Of a DNA stretch of 14,027 nucleotides, positions 1 to 5,948 are shown one piece after another. The DNA is taken from NCBI GenBank assembly GCA_023139655.1, contig JAGLNE010000025.1, positions 1 to 14,027 of the forward strand, in the 5' to 3' direction. A program made the position numbers and the translations under genes. Numbering within the stretch: the first letter of the stretch is position 1; each line of letters opens with the position of its first letter. Source of the DNA: Candidatus Parcubacteria bacterium (lineage in GTDB: Bacteria > Patescibacteriota > Patescibacteriia > Patescibacteriales > UBA12075). The notes below the pieces were generated by a model. It saw only the letters and a list, made by a program, of their open reading frames with translations, did no database searches and was not told the origin of the DNA.

Positions 1-124
1 TAAGCGCGAAGCCGTCTTCAAGATAAGGTTTCAGAGAGTCGCGGGAGACTACCGCGTAATAGGCTCTAGGTGTAAGCGTAGCAATGCGCTCAGCCGAGGA
101 GTACTAATCACTCATTTGATTTTC
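1..124 (+). rRNA. rrl: 23S ribosomal RNA, 3' end (partial)
   Basis: The opening bases match the conserved 3' terminal part of bacterial 23S rRNA: the block reading AATAGGCTCTAGGTGTAAGC (about 58-77), then a GCTCAGCCGAGGAGTACTAAT stretch (about 89-109), both hallmarks of domain VI. The 5' part of the gene lies outside the window. The exact 3' end is estimated, because the terminal helix with the 5' end cannot be seen. It is followed by 5S rRNA after only about 40 bases, so both belong to one rRNA operon on the plus strand. Confidence 0.93.
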
Positions 125-150
125 CCACATTTTTGATAATTGAGATAATA

Positions 151-294
151 AAAAAACTCCACTATTCTGGTGGTACTAGCGAAAGGGTCACACCTGTTCC
201 CATCTCGAACACAGAAGTTAAGCCTTTCAGCGCCGATGGTACTTGGGTTTTAACCCTGGAAGAGTAGGTCGCCGCCAGAATAGTGGAGTTTTTT
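151..294 (+). terminator. Inverted repeat enclosing 5S rRNA, ending in a T-run (rRNA operon terminator)
   Basis: Bases 151-170 are perfectly complementary to 275-294 (20 bp): the outer part is six A opposite six T, the next part CTCC/GGAG. Thus 5S helix I is continued into an A/T-rich stem whose 3' strand is the T-run GTTTTTTG. This can serve both 5S processing and transcription termination of the rRNA operon; the double use is inference. Confidence 0.6.
163..282 (+). rRNA. rrf: 5S ribosomal RNA
   Basis: The segment contains the universal 5S core (GCGAAAGGGTCACACC near 179, CCCATCTCGAACACAGAAGT near 199, GCGCCGATGGTACT near 230, GAGTAGGTCGCCGCC near 262). The two ends pair as helix I: CTATTCTGG at the 5' side and CCAGAATAG at the 3' side. 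About 120 nt is the usual length. Ends were set by the symmetry of helix I; the pairing actually continues outward to 151 and 294, so the mature ends are uncertain by a few bases. Confidence 0.93.
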
Positions 295-321
295 GTTGTT
301 TAAAAAATTTAATAGTAATAA

Positions 322-358
322 TAAAAAACAGGTGGCGATTTAGAAGATCGTCACCTGC
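322..358 (-). terminator. Rho-independent terminator of the minus-strand gene at 368-802
   Basis: Read on the minus strand, an 11-bp stem (CAGGTGACGAT, 357-347, with ATCGCCACCTG, 339-329, one G-U pair, 7-base loop) is followed directly by TTTTTTATT. It lies 10 bases after the stop codon of the minus-strand gene. Confidence 0.8.
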
Positions 359-367
359 TTTAAGCTG

Positions 368-802
368 CTAATAAAGTAAATATTTGGGGCCGTATTCAAC
401 AAACAAACTGTCTCCGCTAGAATCTGAAATATGCCCTTCAACAAATAGACCAATTTTATCAGCCGGGGAAAATATTTGCATTTCAAACGCTTCCTTAATT
501 AGTTCAGCGGTGAGTTCAAATAAAGCCTTAGTTAACCCATCCCAATCTCTACCCTCTTTTTTATATGCCTGCGATATGTATACAATAATACCAAGATTGT
601 CCGGCTCGCCTGGACGTCTTCCGTAATCGTCATCTTGCCTGAAAAAACTTTCACCACCCATGTCCTTAGAGTCAGGAATAAATTTTTCAAATGCTTCATT
701 TAACCTCTCATCAAAACCGTCAGAGTTTAGCATTTTAATAAACTGCCATAATTGTTTTTCTTGTCGCCATCTCTTGCCATTAATCCCAAATTTTACTTTC
801 AT
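368..802 (-). CDS. Hypothetical protein, 144 residues
   Basis: I do not recognise a family. The protein is soluble-looking, without a signal peptide or membrane segment. It starts basic (MKVKFGINGKRWRQEKQ), has an Asp/Gly/Arg-rich middle (around residues 48-70, including DDDYGRRPGEPDN) and a helical C-terminal half. The start at 802 is firm: AAGGAGGG sits 6 bases upstream of ATG, one of only two textbook ribosome-binding sites in the window. It has its own promoter (842-870) and terminator (322-358), so it is a stand-alone unit divergent from the TrmB-like gene. It lies directly after an rRNA operon, a common place for accessory genes. Being a real gene is well supported; function is unknown. 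Confidence 0.8.
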   Translation of the reverse strand: MKVKFGINGKRWRQEKQLWQFIKMLNSDGFDERLNEAFEKFIPDSKDMGGESFFRQDDDYGRRPGEPDNLGIIVYISQAYKKEGRDWDGLTKALFELTAELIKEAFEMQIFSPADKIGLFVEGHISDSSGDSLFVEYGPKYLLY

Positions 803-822
803 TGTTCCCTCCTTGTTTTAGA

Positions 823-871
823 ATGGACATTAATATGTTTGATTATACGTTGCAGATATTTTTATGTCCAT
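823..871. promoter_or_regulatory. Inverted repeat ATGGACAT...ATGTCCAT around the minus-strand promoter (possible operator)
   Basis: ATGGACAT at 823-830 is the exact reverse complement of ATGTCCAT at 864-871. One arm covers the -35 box, the other lies just after the predicted transcription start; centres are 41 bp apart, about four helical turns. This arrangement fits a repressor operator with looping, but no regulator is assigned. Confidence 0.35.
842..870 (-). promoter_or_regulatory. Sigma-70-type promoter for the minus-strand hypothetical gene
   Basis: On the minus strand TGGACA (870-865), a 17-base spacer and a perfect TATAAT (847-842) are present. The predicted start is near 835, leaving a leader of about 32 bases with an AAGGAGGG ribosome-binding site. 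A nearby TTGACA at 880-875 is too far from this -10 box to pair with it. Confidence 0.7.
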
Positions 872-938
872 ATTCTGTCAAAATAAAAATCAATTATTAA
901 TAAAATTGTTTTAATTTATTATTTAATATTAGTATAAA

Positions 939-966
939 TTGACAAATATTGTTATTACTGTATAAT
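939..966 (+). promoter_or_regulatory. Promoter of the first TrmB-like regulator
   Basis: TTGACA (939-944), 16-base spacer, TATAAT (961-966): both boxes are perfect. The predicted start is about 973, only some 15 bases before the ATG at 988, so the transcript has a very short leader without a Shine-Dalgarno sequence. Confidence 0.75.
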
Positions 967-989
967 GTTGTTATAAATAATAACAATAT
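946..989. promoter_or_regulatory. Operator-like inverted repeat with TTGTTAT half-sites
   Basis: ATATTGTTATTA (946-957) is perfectly inverted as TAATAACAATAT (978-989). The core TTGTTAT occurs at 949-955 and 968-974 and inverted at 980-986. The sites bracket the -10 box and reach the start codon of the TrmB-like gene, which suggests autorepression. That the encoded protein binds here is inference. Confidence 0.5.
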
Positions 990-1725
990 GGAGATAAAAC
1001 AAGCATTAAAAAATTTTGGATTAAGTGAAAGTGAGATAAAAATGTATTTAGCTGGTTTAAAAGTTGGTGAATCATCCTTAGCCGAGATTGCCAAAGAAGC
1101 CGGTATAAAAAGGGGTAGTGCGTATTTGCTTGCAAAAAATTTAGAAGAAAAGGGTTTGGTGGGTAGTTTTAAAATGAGGAGTGGTTTAAAGTTTGTTGCT
1201 TCTCCGCCGTCAGCCTTAAAAGATCAAGCCAGAAGAAGAGAAGATGAAATATGTAATATAGTTCCTCAGCTTGAAACAATCGTAAAAGGTTCATCAAGTA
1301 GGCCCAGCATTACCGTATACAAAGGTAAGGAGGGATATTTATCAGTTTTTGAAGATTCAATTAGAGTTGCAAGTGTTAGTATTCGTGCAATCGGGTCTTT
1401 AAAAAAGTTTTATGATATTATTACGTATGAATATGATGATAAGTATTACATCCCCGAACGAGTAAAGAAAAGAATTAGATTAAAGGGTTTATATTTTAAA
1501 GATGAGGTAGAAAAACAATTTCCCAAAGAAAGAGACGCAAGAGAATTAAGACAAACTAAATTTTTGCCAAATAGATATTATCAAACAAGTTTTACTTATA
1601 TTTATAGAGACACAGTAGTGTTCTTTACTTCAATAAAAGAATTGATTGCAGTAAAAATAGTAAGCAATGACATTGCAAAAAGTGAAAAGGCGAAATTCGA
1701 CTTAATGTGGAGTTTGGTTAACTAA
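988..1725 (+). CDS. TrmB-like transcriptional regulator (first copy)
   Basis: About 245 residues. Residues 1-70 form a winged helix-turn-helix of the TrmB type: MEIKQALKNFGLSESEIKMY, then GESSLAEIAKEAGIKRGSAY, then a wing with LEEKGLVG. Residues 100-245 form the usual effector part, beginning with the SITVYKGKEGYLSVFED segment typical of TrmB C-terminal regions. TrmB proteins bind sugars or other small ligands and repress or activate transport and metabolic genes. The start at 988 was chosen over an upstream in-frame ATG at 949, because the latter lies upstream of the -10 box and encodes only Asn/Leu-rich residues without homology. The gene is AT-rich with many AGA arginine codons, unlike the glmS region, which may indicate foreign origin. 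No adjacent target operon is evident; its own promoter is the likeliest target. Confidence 0.82.
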   Translation: MEIKQALKNFGLSESEIKMYLAGLKVGESSLAEIAKEAGIKRGSAYLLAKNLEEKGLVGSFKMRSGLKFVASPPSALKDQARRREDEICNIVPQLETIVKGSSSRPSITVYKGKEGYLSVFEDSIRVASVSIRAIGSLKKFYDIITYEYDDKYYIPERVKKRIRLKGLYFKDEVEKQFPKERDARELRQTKFLPNRYYQTSFTYIYRDTVVFFTSIKELIAVKIVSNDIAKSEKAKFDLMWSLVN

Positions 1726-1735
1726 AGGCAGAAAT

Positions 1736-1766
1736 AAAAAACCAACCCGAAAAGGGGTTGGTTTTA
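1736..1766. terminator. Bidirectional terminator between convergent genes
   Basis: An 8-bp GC stem (ACCAACCC 1741-1748, GGGTTGGT 1755-1762) is flanked by A-run and T-run, so it works in both directions: plus strand for the TrmB-like gene, minus strand (stem then TTTTTTATTT) for the small membrane protein. Confidence 0.85.
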
Positions 1767-1788
1767 TGTTTGAAAATAAGTTAGGCAA

Positions 1789-1899
1789 TTATTGGATTTT
1801 CATAAACGCGGCTAGCATGATCATCATAAAGCCGCCCAAAGACATACCAATAAAGAAAGCCCAAAATACAACGTTGTATGGATCTATTTTTTTGGACAT
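1789..1899 (-). CDS. Small membrane protein, 36 residues
   Basis: Translation on the minus strand gives a short charged start (MSKKIDPYNVVFW), then one long hydrophobic helix rich in Met, Phe and Gly (AFFIGMSLGGFMMIMLAAFM, residues 14-33), then KIQ and stop TAA. That is a single membrane span with an N-terminal Lys pair. It is framed by an extended -10 promoter (1947-1975) and the shared terminator, which is strong support for a real gene although it is very short. No clear Shine-Dalgarno sequence precedes the ATG (leader is AT-rich, ATTCCTACGCT just before it). Family and function are unknown; single-span peptides of this kind often bind a larger membrane complex. Confidence 0.7.
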   Translation of the reverse strand: MSKKIDPYNVVFWAFFIGMSLGGFMMIMLAAFMKIQ

Positions 1900-1946
1900 A
1901 GCGTAGGAATTATTTTAAAATAATTAAACATTAACAACTGTAATAT

Positions 1947-1975
1947 ATTATACCAAATTTTTGTTGTTTAGTGAA
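1947..1975 (-). promoter_or_regulatory. Extended -10 promoter of the 36-residue membrane protein
   Basis: On the minus strand: TTCACT (1975-1970), 17-base spacer ending in TGG, and a perfect TATAAT (1952-1947). The TG two bases before the -10 box makes an extended -10. The predicted leader is about 40 bases. Confidence 0.6.
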
Positions 1976-2107
1976 GAGCAAAATTTTATTGTGGAAAAGT
2001 TATTTAAAATAGTAATTTTATAAATTTATTTTATGACAAAATATTTATAAAATAATAGCTAATATTAAATATATAAATATATTATAATAATTATTGTAGA
2101 AAATAAC

Positions 2108-2135
2108 TTGACAAAATTAGTAATTGTTTTACAAT
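2108..2135 (+). promoter_or_regulatory. Promoter of the second TrmB-like regulator
   Basis: TTGACA (2108-2113), 16-base spacer, TACAAT (2130-2135). As in the first TrmB-like gene, the predicted start lies about 17 bases before the ATG at 2160. The region 1976-2107 upstream is very AT-rich and shows nothing else I can name. Confidence 0.65.
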
Positions 2136-2149
2136 TAGATTATTGTTAT
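2121..2149. promoter_or_regulatory. Palindrome on the -10 box and TTGTTAT sites (possible operator)
   Basis: TAATTGT (2121-2127) and ACAATTA (2131-2137) form a perfect 7-bp palindrome with a 3-base centre overlapping the -10 box. TTGTTTT at 2124 and TTGTTAT at 2143 lie 19 bp apart, the same spacing as the two TTGTTAT copies at 949 and 968 before the first TrmB-like gene. Binding by a TrmB protein is inference. Confidence 0.45.
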
Positions 2150-2159
2150 AAAAATACTA

Positions 2160-2903
2160 ATGAATATTATTTTATTAAAAAAACTAGGGCTTAGCGACAA
2201 AGAGGTGAAAGTTTATCTGGGTCTGCTTGAGTATGGCGCTAGCTCAGTTCGCTCATTGTCCGCTGCCGTCGGGCTAAACCGCGGTACGGTTTATGATATA
2301 CTAAAAAAATTGCGTGATTTTGGCTTAGTCAGTTATTATCAGCATAAAACCAAGCAGAAATTTATCGCCGAGGACCCCAGCAAGCTGGCAGTCCTCGTGG
2401 AGAGAGAAGAGCAACGGATAAATAAGATAAAGGCTGATTTGGGTAGTTTGATCCCGGAGCTTAAATCCGTCCAGGATAAAGGCGGGCAGGGCCCGACCTC
2501 TAAATATTATGAAGGCAAATCAGGGATTCGTTTGATTCTAGAAGATGTGTTAAAAAGTGTGGCGGATTCAAGTAAATCAGAATACTATATTTATTCCGCT
2601 ACTAACGCAAGTGAGGATATTTATTCAGCTTATCCTAATTTTACCAAGGATCGGATAAAGGCGCGTATTAAGGTTAAGGCTATATCGCTGGCTAAAGGCG
2701 GCAGCACCAGCGGCCTGGACGAAAGGCGTTGGCTTGGGACCGATGAAGATTCCGCTACCTTTTGCCTTATCTACTCGGGCAAACTGGCTTATATTTCCCG
2801 GGACAATAAAGGCAAACCGGTCGGCGTTATTATTGAAAATAAAATGATATATGAAACACAAAAAATAATATTTTTGCAACTTTGGAATTTAATTAAAAAA
2901 TAA
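2160..2903 (+). CDS. TrmB-like transcriptional regulator (second copy)
   Basis: 247 residues. The N-terminal winged helix-turn-helix (residues 1-70) reads LLKKLGLSDKEVKVYLGLLE, with a recognition helix region VGLNRGTVYDILKKL and a wing ending in KQKFIAEDP. A helical linker (about 75-100, EREEQRINKIKADL) is followed by the effector domain, again with a YYEGKSGIRLILED motif. Distant paralogue of the gene at 988, but less AT-rich. It precedes a 51-residue peptide gene and the glmS operon, so a role in sensing a sugar phosphate or nucleotide sugar and controlling amino-sugar genes is an attractive inference. The ATG at 2160 has no Shine-Dalgarno sequence and a leader of about 17 bases. Confidence 0.83.
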   Translation: MNIILLKKLGLSDKEVKVYLGLLEYGASSVRSLSAAVGLNRGTVYDILKKLRDFGLVSYYQHKTKQKFIAEDPSKLAVLVEREEQRINKIKADLGSLIPELKSVQDKGGQGPTSKYYEGKSGIRLILEDVLKSVADSSKSEYYIYSATNASEDIYSAYPNFTKDRIKARIKVKAISLAKGGSTSGLDERRWLGTDEDSATFCLIYSGKLAYISRDNKGKPVGVIIENKMIYETQKIIFLQLWNLIKK

Positions 2904-2924
2904 ATCAGGAAAAAGGAGGTAACC

Positions 2925-3080
2925 TTGGATACAGATAAGGATAAAAAAGATGACATCAAAACAGGCAAAGGCAATGTTTTAGGAAATGGTTCCGAAAAGT
3001 CAAACAGCAATGATAGGCCACAGCTTAATGGCCAGGAAGTAACATATCCAGACGGAAAAGGCGGAGGCTACTTTCCATGA
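2925..3080 (+). CDS. Small hydrophilic peptide, 51 residues, TTG start
   Basis: An AAGGAGGT ribosome-binding site (2913-2920) stands 4 bases before TTG at 2925, and the reading frame runs 51 codons to TGA at 3078-3080. The start is TTG; there is no in-frame ATG. The product is rich in Asp, Lys, Gly and Asn (start MDTDKDKKDDIKTGKGN), probably disordered, and ends in YPDGKGGGYFP. It follows the TrmB-like gene by 21 bases and is probably co-transcribed with it, ending at the hairpin at 3088-3122. I recognise no family. The ideal ribosome-binding site is the main reason to believe it, because most genes here have none. Confidence 0.6.
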   Translation: MDTDKDKKDDIKTGKGNVLGNGSEKSNSNDRPQLNGQEVTYPDGKGGGYFP

Positions 3081-3087
3081 TTTAAAA

Positions 3088-3132
3088 GGAGAGAGTTTAT
3101 AAAAGAATTATAAATTCTCTCCAAACCTTTTT
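3088..3132 (+). terminator. Hairpin with short T-run directly before glmS (terminator or attenuator)
   Basis: A 14-bp stem (3088-3101 with 3109-3122, one G-U pair, 7-base loop) begins GGAGAGAG and ends TTCTCTCC. It is followed by AAACCTTTTT and then the glmS ATG. It could end the TrmB-peptide transcript, or fold conditionally as a leader control of glmS. The T-run is short and starts five bases after the stem. Confidence 0.5.
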
Positions 3133-4956
3133 ATGTGCGGAATAGTTGCGTATATTGGAAAAAATAAAGCTTTACCCATCTTGTTAGATGGGTTAAAACG
3201 TTTGGAGTACCGCGGTTATGACTCAGCCGGCATAGCAGTTTTGAATAGTGGGGTACACAGCATAAAATCAGTGGGGAAGATTAAGGCCTTAGAAGAAAAG
3301 CTTGATAGTAAAAAATTTTCCGGTAAGATAGGTATTGCCCATACCCGTTGGGCCACTCACGGGGAGCCAACAGAAATTAATGCCCATCCCCACTCAGGCG
3401 ACCAGGGGAAATTTTGGGTGGTGCATAATGGAATCATTGAAAATTACCGGACCTTGAAAGATAAATTAATTCAAAAGGGACATAATTTCAAATCACAAAC
3501 TGACACTGAGGTAATCGCACATTTGCTTGAAGATTTTTATAAAGATAATATTACTGATGCCTTGATCAGTACTTTAAAGCTGCTTAAGGGAACATACGGT
3601 TTGGCTGTAATTTGTAAGGACGAGCCGGACAAACTATTGGTTGCGCGCAATGGCAGCCCCTTGGTAATCGGCGTGGGCCAGGACGAAACCATTATTGCCT
3701 CTGATGTGTCGGCCTTGATTCGTCACACCAGGCAGGTGATTTACCTGGATGATGGGGAAATCGCGGAAATTGATCAAAATAATTTTCGGATTATAAACAT
3801 TCAGGAAAAAGAAATTAAAAAAACAGTTGAAGAAATTGAATGGAGCCTGGAGCAGGCAGAAAAGTCCGGCTATCCCCATTTTATGTTGAAGGAAATAAAT
3901 GAACAGCCGGAGTCAATTATTAATTCTATTCGTGGCCGGACAATAATCAAAGACGGCAAGGTCAAGCTGGGCGGCTTGGAAACAATAATGAATATAACCC
4001 GTTTTATTGAGAAAATATCAATCGTTGCTTGCGGCACGGCCAAACACGCCGGTATGGTCGGGCAATTAATGCTTGAAGAATACGCGAATCTGGAAACCAG
4101 CGTTGAATTTGCCAGTGAATTCCGGTATCGTAAGCCGATCATTGACCAAAAAACCGCGGTTATTGCGGTTAGCCAGTCTGGAGAAACAGCCGACACTTTG
4201 GCGGCTATGCGGGAAGCCAAAACCAAAGGGGCTTTGACCCTGGGAATCGTTAACGCGGTGGGCTCAACCATTGCCCGCGAAACCGATGCCGGGGTGTATA
4301 ACCACATTGGTCCGGAGATCGCGGTAGCAAGCACCAAGGCCTTTACTTCGCAGGTTGCTATTTTGGCCCTTTTCACTGTCCTTTTTGGGCGGCAAAGGCA
4401 GATGTCCATGGTTATGGGCAGACGGATCTTGGGAGAGCTGAATGCTTTGCCTGATAAGATTAAATTTGTAGTTAAGCAAAATAATAAGATAAAAAAAATT
4501 GCCAAAAAATATTATAAAAGTAATAATATTTTATACATGGGCCGGAAATATAATTATCCAACCGCGATTGAAGGTGCGCTTAAACTAAAAGAGCTCTCCT
4601 ACATTCATGCCGAAGGTCTGCCCTCGGGCGAGATGAAGCACGGCTCGATCGCGATGATAGACAAAGATTTTCCCAGCGTTTTTATCGCCCCCGAGGACAG
4701 TGTTTATGAAAAGAATCTAAGTAATATAGAAGAGATCAAGGCCCGGAGCGGCCCGGTTATCGCTGTTACCACTGAGGGAAATAAGGAATTAAAAAAATTG
4801 GTTGATGAAATATTTTATATCCCTAAGACCTTGGAGATGCTGACCCCGATATTAGCCACTATCCCCTTGCAACTGTTCGCCTACCACATGGCGTTATTAA
4901 ATAATAAAGACGTGGACAAACCGCGTAATCTGGCTAAGTCGGTTACAGTTGAATAG
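3133..4956 (+). CDS. glmS: Glutamine--fructose-6-phosphate aminotransferase (isomerizing)
   Basis: 607 residues, close to the 609 of E. coli GlmS. It converts fructose 6-phosphate and glutamine to glucosamine 6-phosphate and glutamate, the first committed step to UDP-GlcNAc, in the cytoplasm. The N-terminal glutaminase domain (about 1-220) starts MCGIVAYIG with the nucleophile Cys2 and carries YRGYDSAGIAV, HTRWATHGEPT and QTDTEVIAH. Two SIS domains follow (about 285-420, with SQSGETADTLAAMREAKTKG, and about 455-590). The isomerase site is complete: EGLPSGEMKHGSIAMID and the C-terminal KPRNLAKSVTVE with the catalytic Lys602. The ATG has no Shine-Dalgarno sequence; it directly follows a hairpin and T-run. 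It heads an operon with glmR 11 bases downstream. Confidence 0.98.
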   Translation: MCGIVAYIGKNKALPILLDGLKRLEYRGYDSAGIAVLNSGVHSIKSVGKIKALEEKLDSKKFSGKIGIAHTRWATHGEPTEINAHPHSGDQGKFWVVHNGIIENYRTLKDKLIQKGHNFKSQTDTEVIAHLLEDFYKDNITDALISTLKLLKGTYGLAVICKDEPDKLLVARNGSPLVIGVGQDETIIASDVSALIRHTRQVIYLDDGEIAEIDQNNFRIINIQEKEIKKTVEEIEWSLEQAEKSGYPHFMLKEINEQPESIINSIRGRTIIKDGKVKLGGLETIMNITRFIEKISIVACGTAKHAGMVGQLMLEEYANLETSVEFASEFRYRKPIIDQKTAVIAVSQSGETADTLAAMREAKTKGALTLGIVNAVGSTIARETDAGVYNHIGPEIAVASTKAFTSQVAILALFTVLFGRQRQMSMVMGRRILGELNALPDKIKFVVKQNNKIKKIAKKYYKSNNILYMGRKYNYPTAIEGALKLKELSYIHAEGLPSGEMKHGSIAMIDKDFPSVFIAPEDSVYEKNLSNIEEIKARSGPVIAVTTEGNKELKKLVDEIFYIPKTLEMLTPILATIPLQLFAYHMALLNNKDVDKPRNLAKSVTVE

Positions 4957-4967
4957 ATTACAAATTT

Positions 4968-5948
4968 ATGAAAAAAGTTGTGACAATCGGCGGTGGGACC
5001 GGGCAGGCGGTTGTTTTGGTTGCCCTCCGTAATATCGCCAATATTGATATTAAGGCAATCGTTTCCACTATGGATGATGGCGGCAGTACCGGGCGGCTCA
5101 GGCAAGAGCTGGGAATTTTACCCCCAGCTGATCCGTATCGCTGCGTTCTGGCCTTATCCCCGCATCAGGAGATTTATGCGCCGTTTTTACGCAAACGTTT
5201 TAGCAACAATAAAAAGTTGCGTGGGCACCGGGTCGGCAATATGCTCTTGGCTATGCTTGATCAGTACACCGGCAGTTTTAAAGAGGCTTTAGGCGCTTTG
5301 GAAGAAGTGCTTGAGGCCAGGGGCCGGGTACTACCAATAACAACAAAAAAAATTCAGCTATGCGCCGAGTATTCTGACGGCTACAAAGTTTGCGGCGAGG
5401 ACGCGATTGATGATCCGGCCGTGGACGTTCCCCTTCGCCGTATTACCCGTCTCTATACCGAGCCGGAAGAAGAGGCTGATAAAGAGGCTTTAATGTCCGT
5501 GACTGAGGCAGATTATATAATCCTGGGGCCGGGCGATCTCTACACCAGCGTGTTGGCTAATGTAGTGGTCAAAGGGATGGGCGAGGCAATTAAAAATGCC
5601 AAAGCTAGACTTATATTTATTAGTAATATAATGAGCAAACGCGGCCAGACACACGGTATGAAAATCAGTGATTTGGTAAATGAAATTGGTAAGTATTGCC
5701 TAAGGAAACCGGATTTTGTAATTATAAATAATGGTAAGATATTAGCTAGTATTAAAGAAAAATATCAAGGGAAAGGTGAGCACGTAATAGTCGATGATTT
5801 TAGTAGTAGGCAGACAGAAATTATAAAAACTGATATAGTTAAGAGTAGTGAGGTGAAAAAAGAAATAGGAGATAGATTGTTTAGAAGTTATGTGCGGCAC
5901 GACGCGAGCAAATTAAATAAAGTACTAGAGAAAATAATAAAATTATGA
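4968..5948 (+). CDS. glmR: GlmR/YvcK family protein (UDP-GlcNAc-binding regulator of GlmS)
   Basis: 326 residues, near the 317 of Bacillus subtilis YvcK. Family (CofD-like, UPF0052) marks: VVTIGGGTGQ at the N-terminus (phosphate-binding loop), STMDDGGSTGRLRQELGILP (about 34-53), GHRVGNMLLAML (about 85-96), the ILGPGDLYTSVLANVV segment (about 185-200) and a late MSKRGQTHGMKISDLV segment. In B. subtilis GlmR binds UDP-GlcNAc and, when it is scarce, stimulates GlmS; it also supports growth on gluconeogenic carbon. Here it lies 11 bases after glmS, an arrangement that fits that partnership. Older annotations call the family gluconeogenesis factor. The start has no Shine-Dalgarno sequence. It overlaps the next gene by 4 bases (ATGA), implying translational coupling. 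Confidence 0.9.
   Translation: MKKVVTIGGGTGQAVVLVALRNIANIDIKAIVSTMDDGGSTGRLRQELGILPPADPYRCVLALSPHQEIYAPFLRKRFSNNKKLRGHRVGNMLLAMLDQYTGSFKEALGALEEVLEARGRVLPITTKKIQLCAEYSDGYKVCGEDAIDDPAVDVPLRRITRLYTEPEEEADKEALMSVTEADYIILGPGDLYTSVLANVVVKGMGEAIKNAKARLIFISNIMSKRGQTHGMKISDLVNEIGKYCLRKPDFVIINNGKILASIKEKYQGKGEHVIVDDFSSRQTEIIKTDIVKSSEVKKEIGDRLFRSYVRHDASKLNKVLEKIIKL

Noticed and set aside
875..880. TTGACA on the minus strand as -35 box of the gene at 368-802
   Set aside because: It is 28 bases from the TATAAT at 847-842; TGGACA at 870-865 has the right 17-base spacing.
949..987. Upstream ATG as start of the first TrmB-like gene
   Set aside because: It precedes the -10 box at 961-966, so it would not be transcribed from the clear promoter, and the extra residues have no family match.
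3081..3132. glmS ribozyme before glmS
   Set aside because: Only about 50 non-coding bases precede glmS, and they are filled by a simple hairpin; the ribozyme needs about 150 nt with a conserved core that is absent.
3870..4505. Long minus-strand open frame inside glmS
   Set aside because: It lies wholly opposite the well-conserved glmS coding sequence and has no recognisable domain or ribosome-binding site; a shadow frame.
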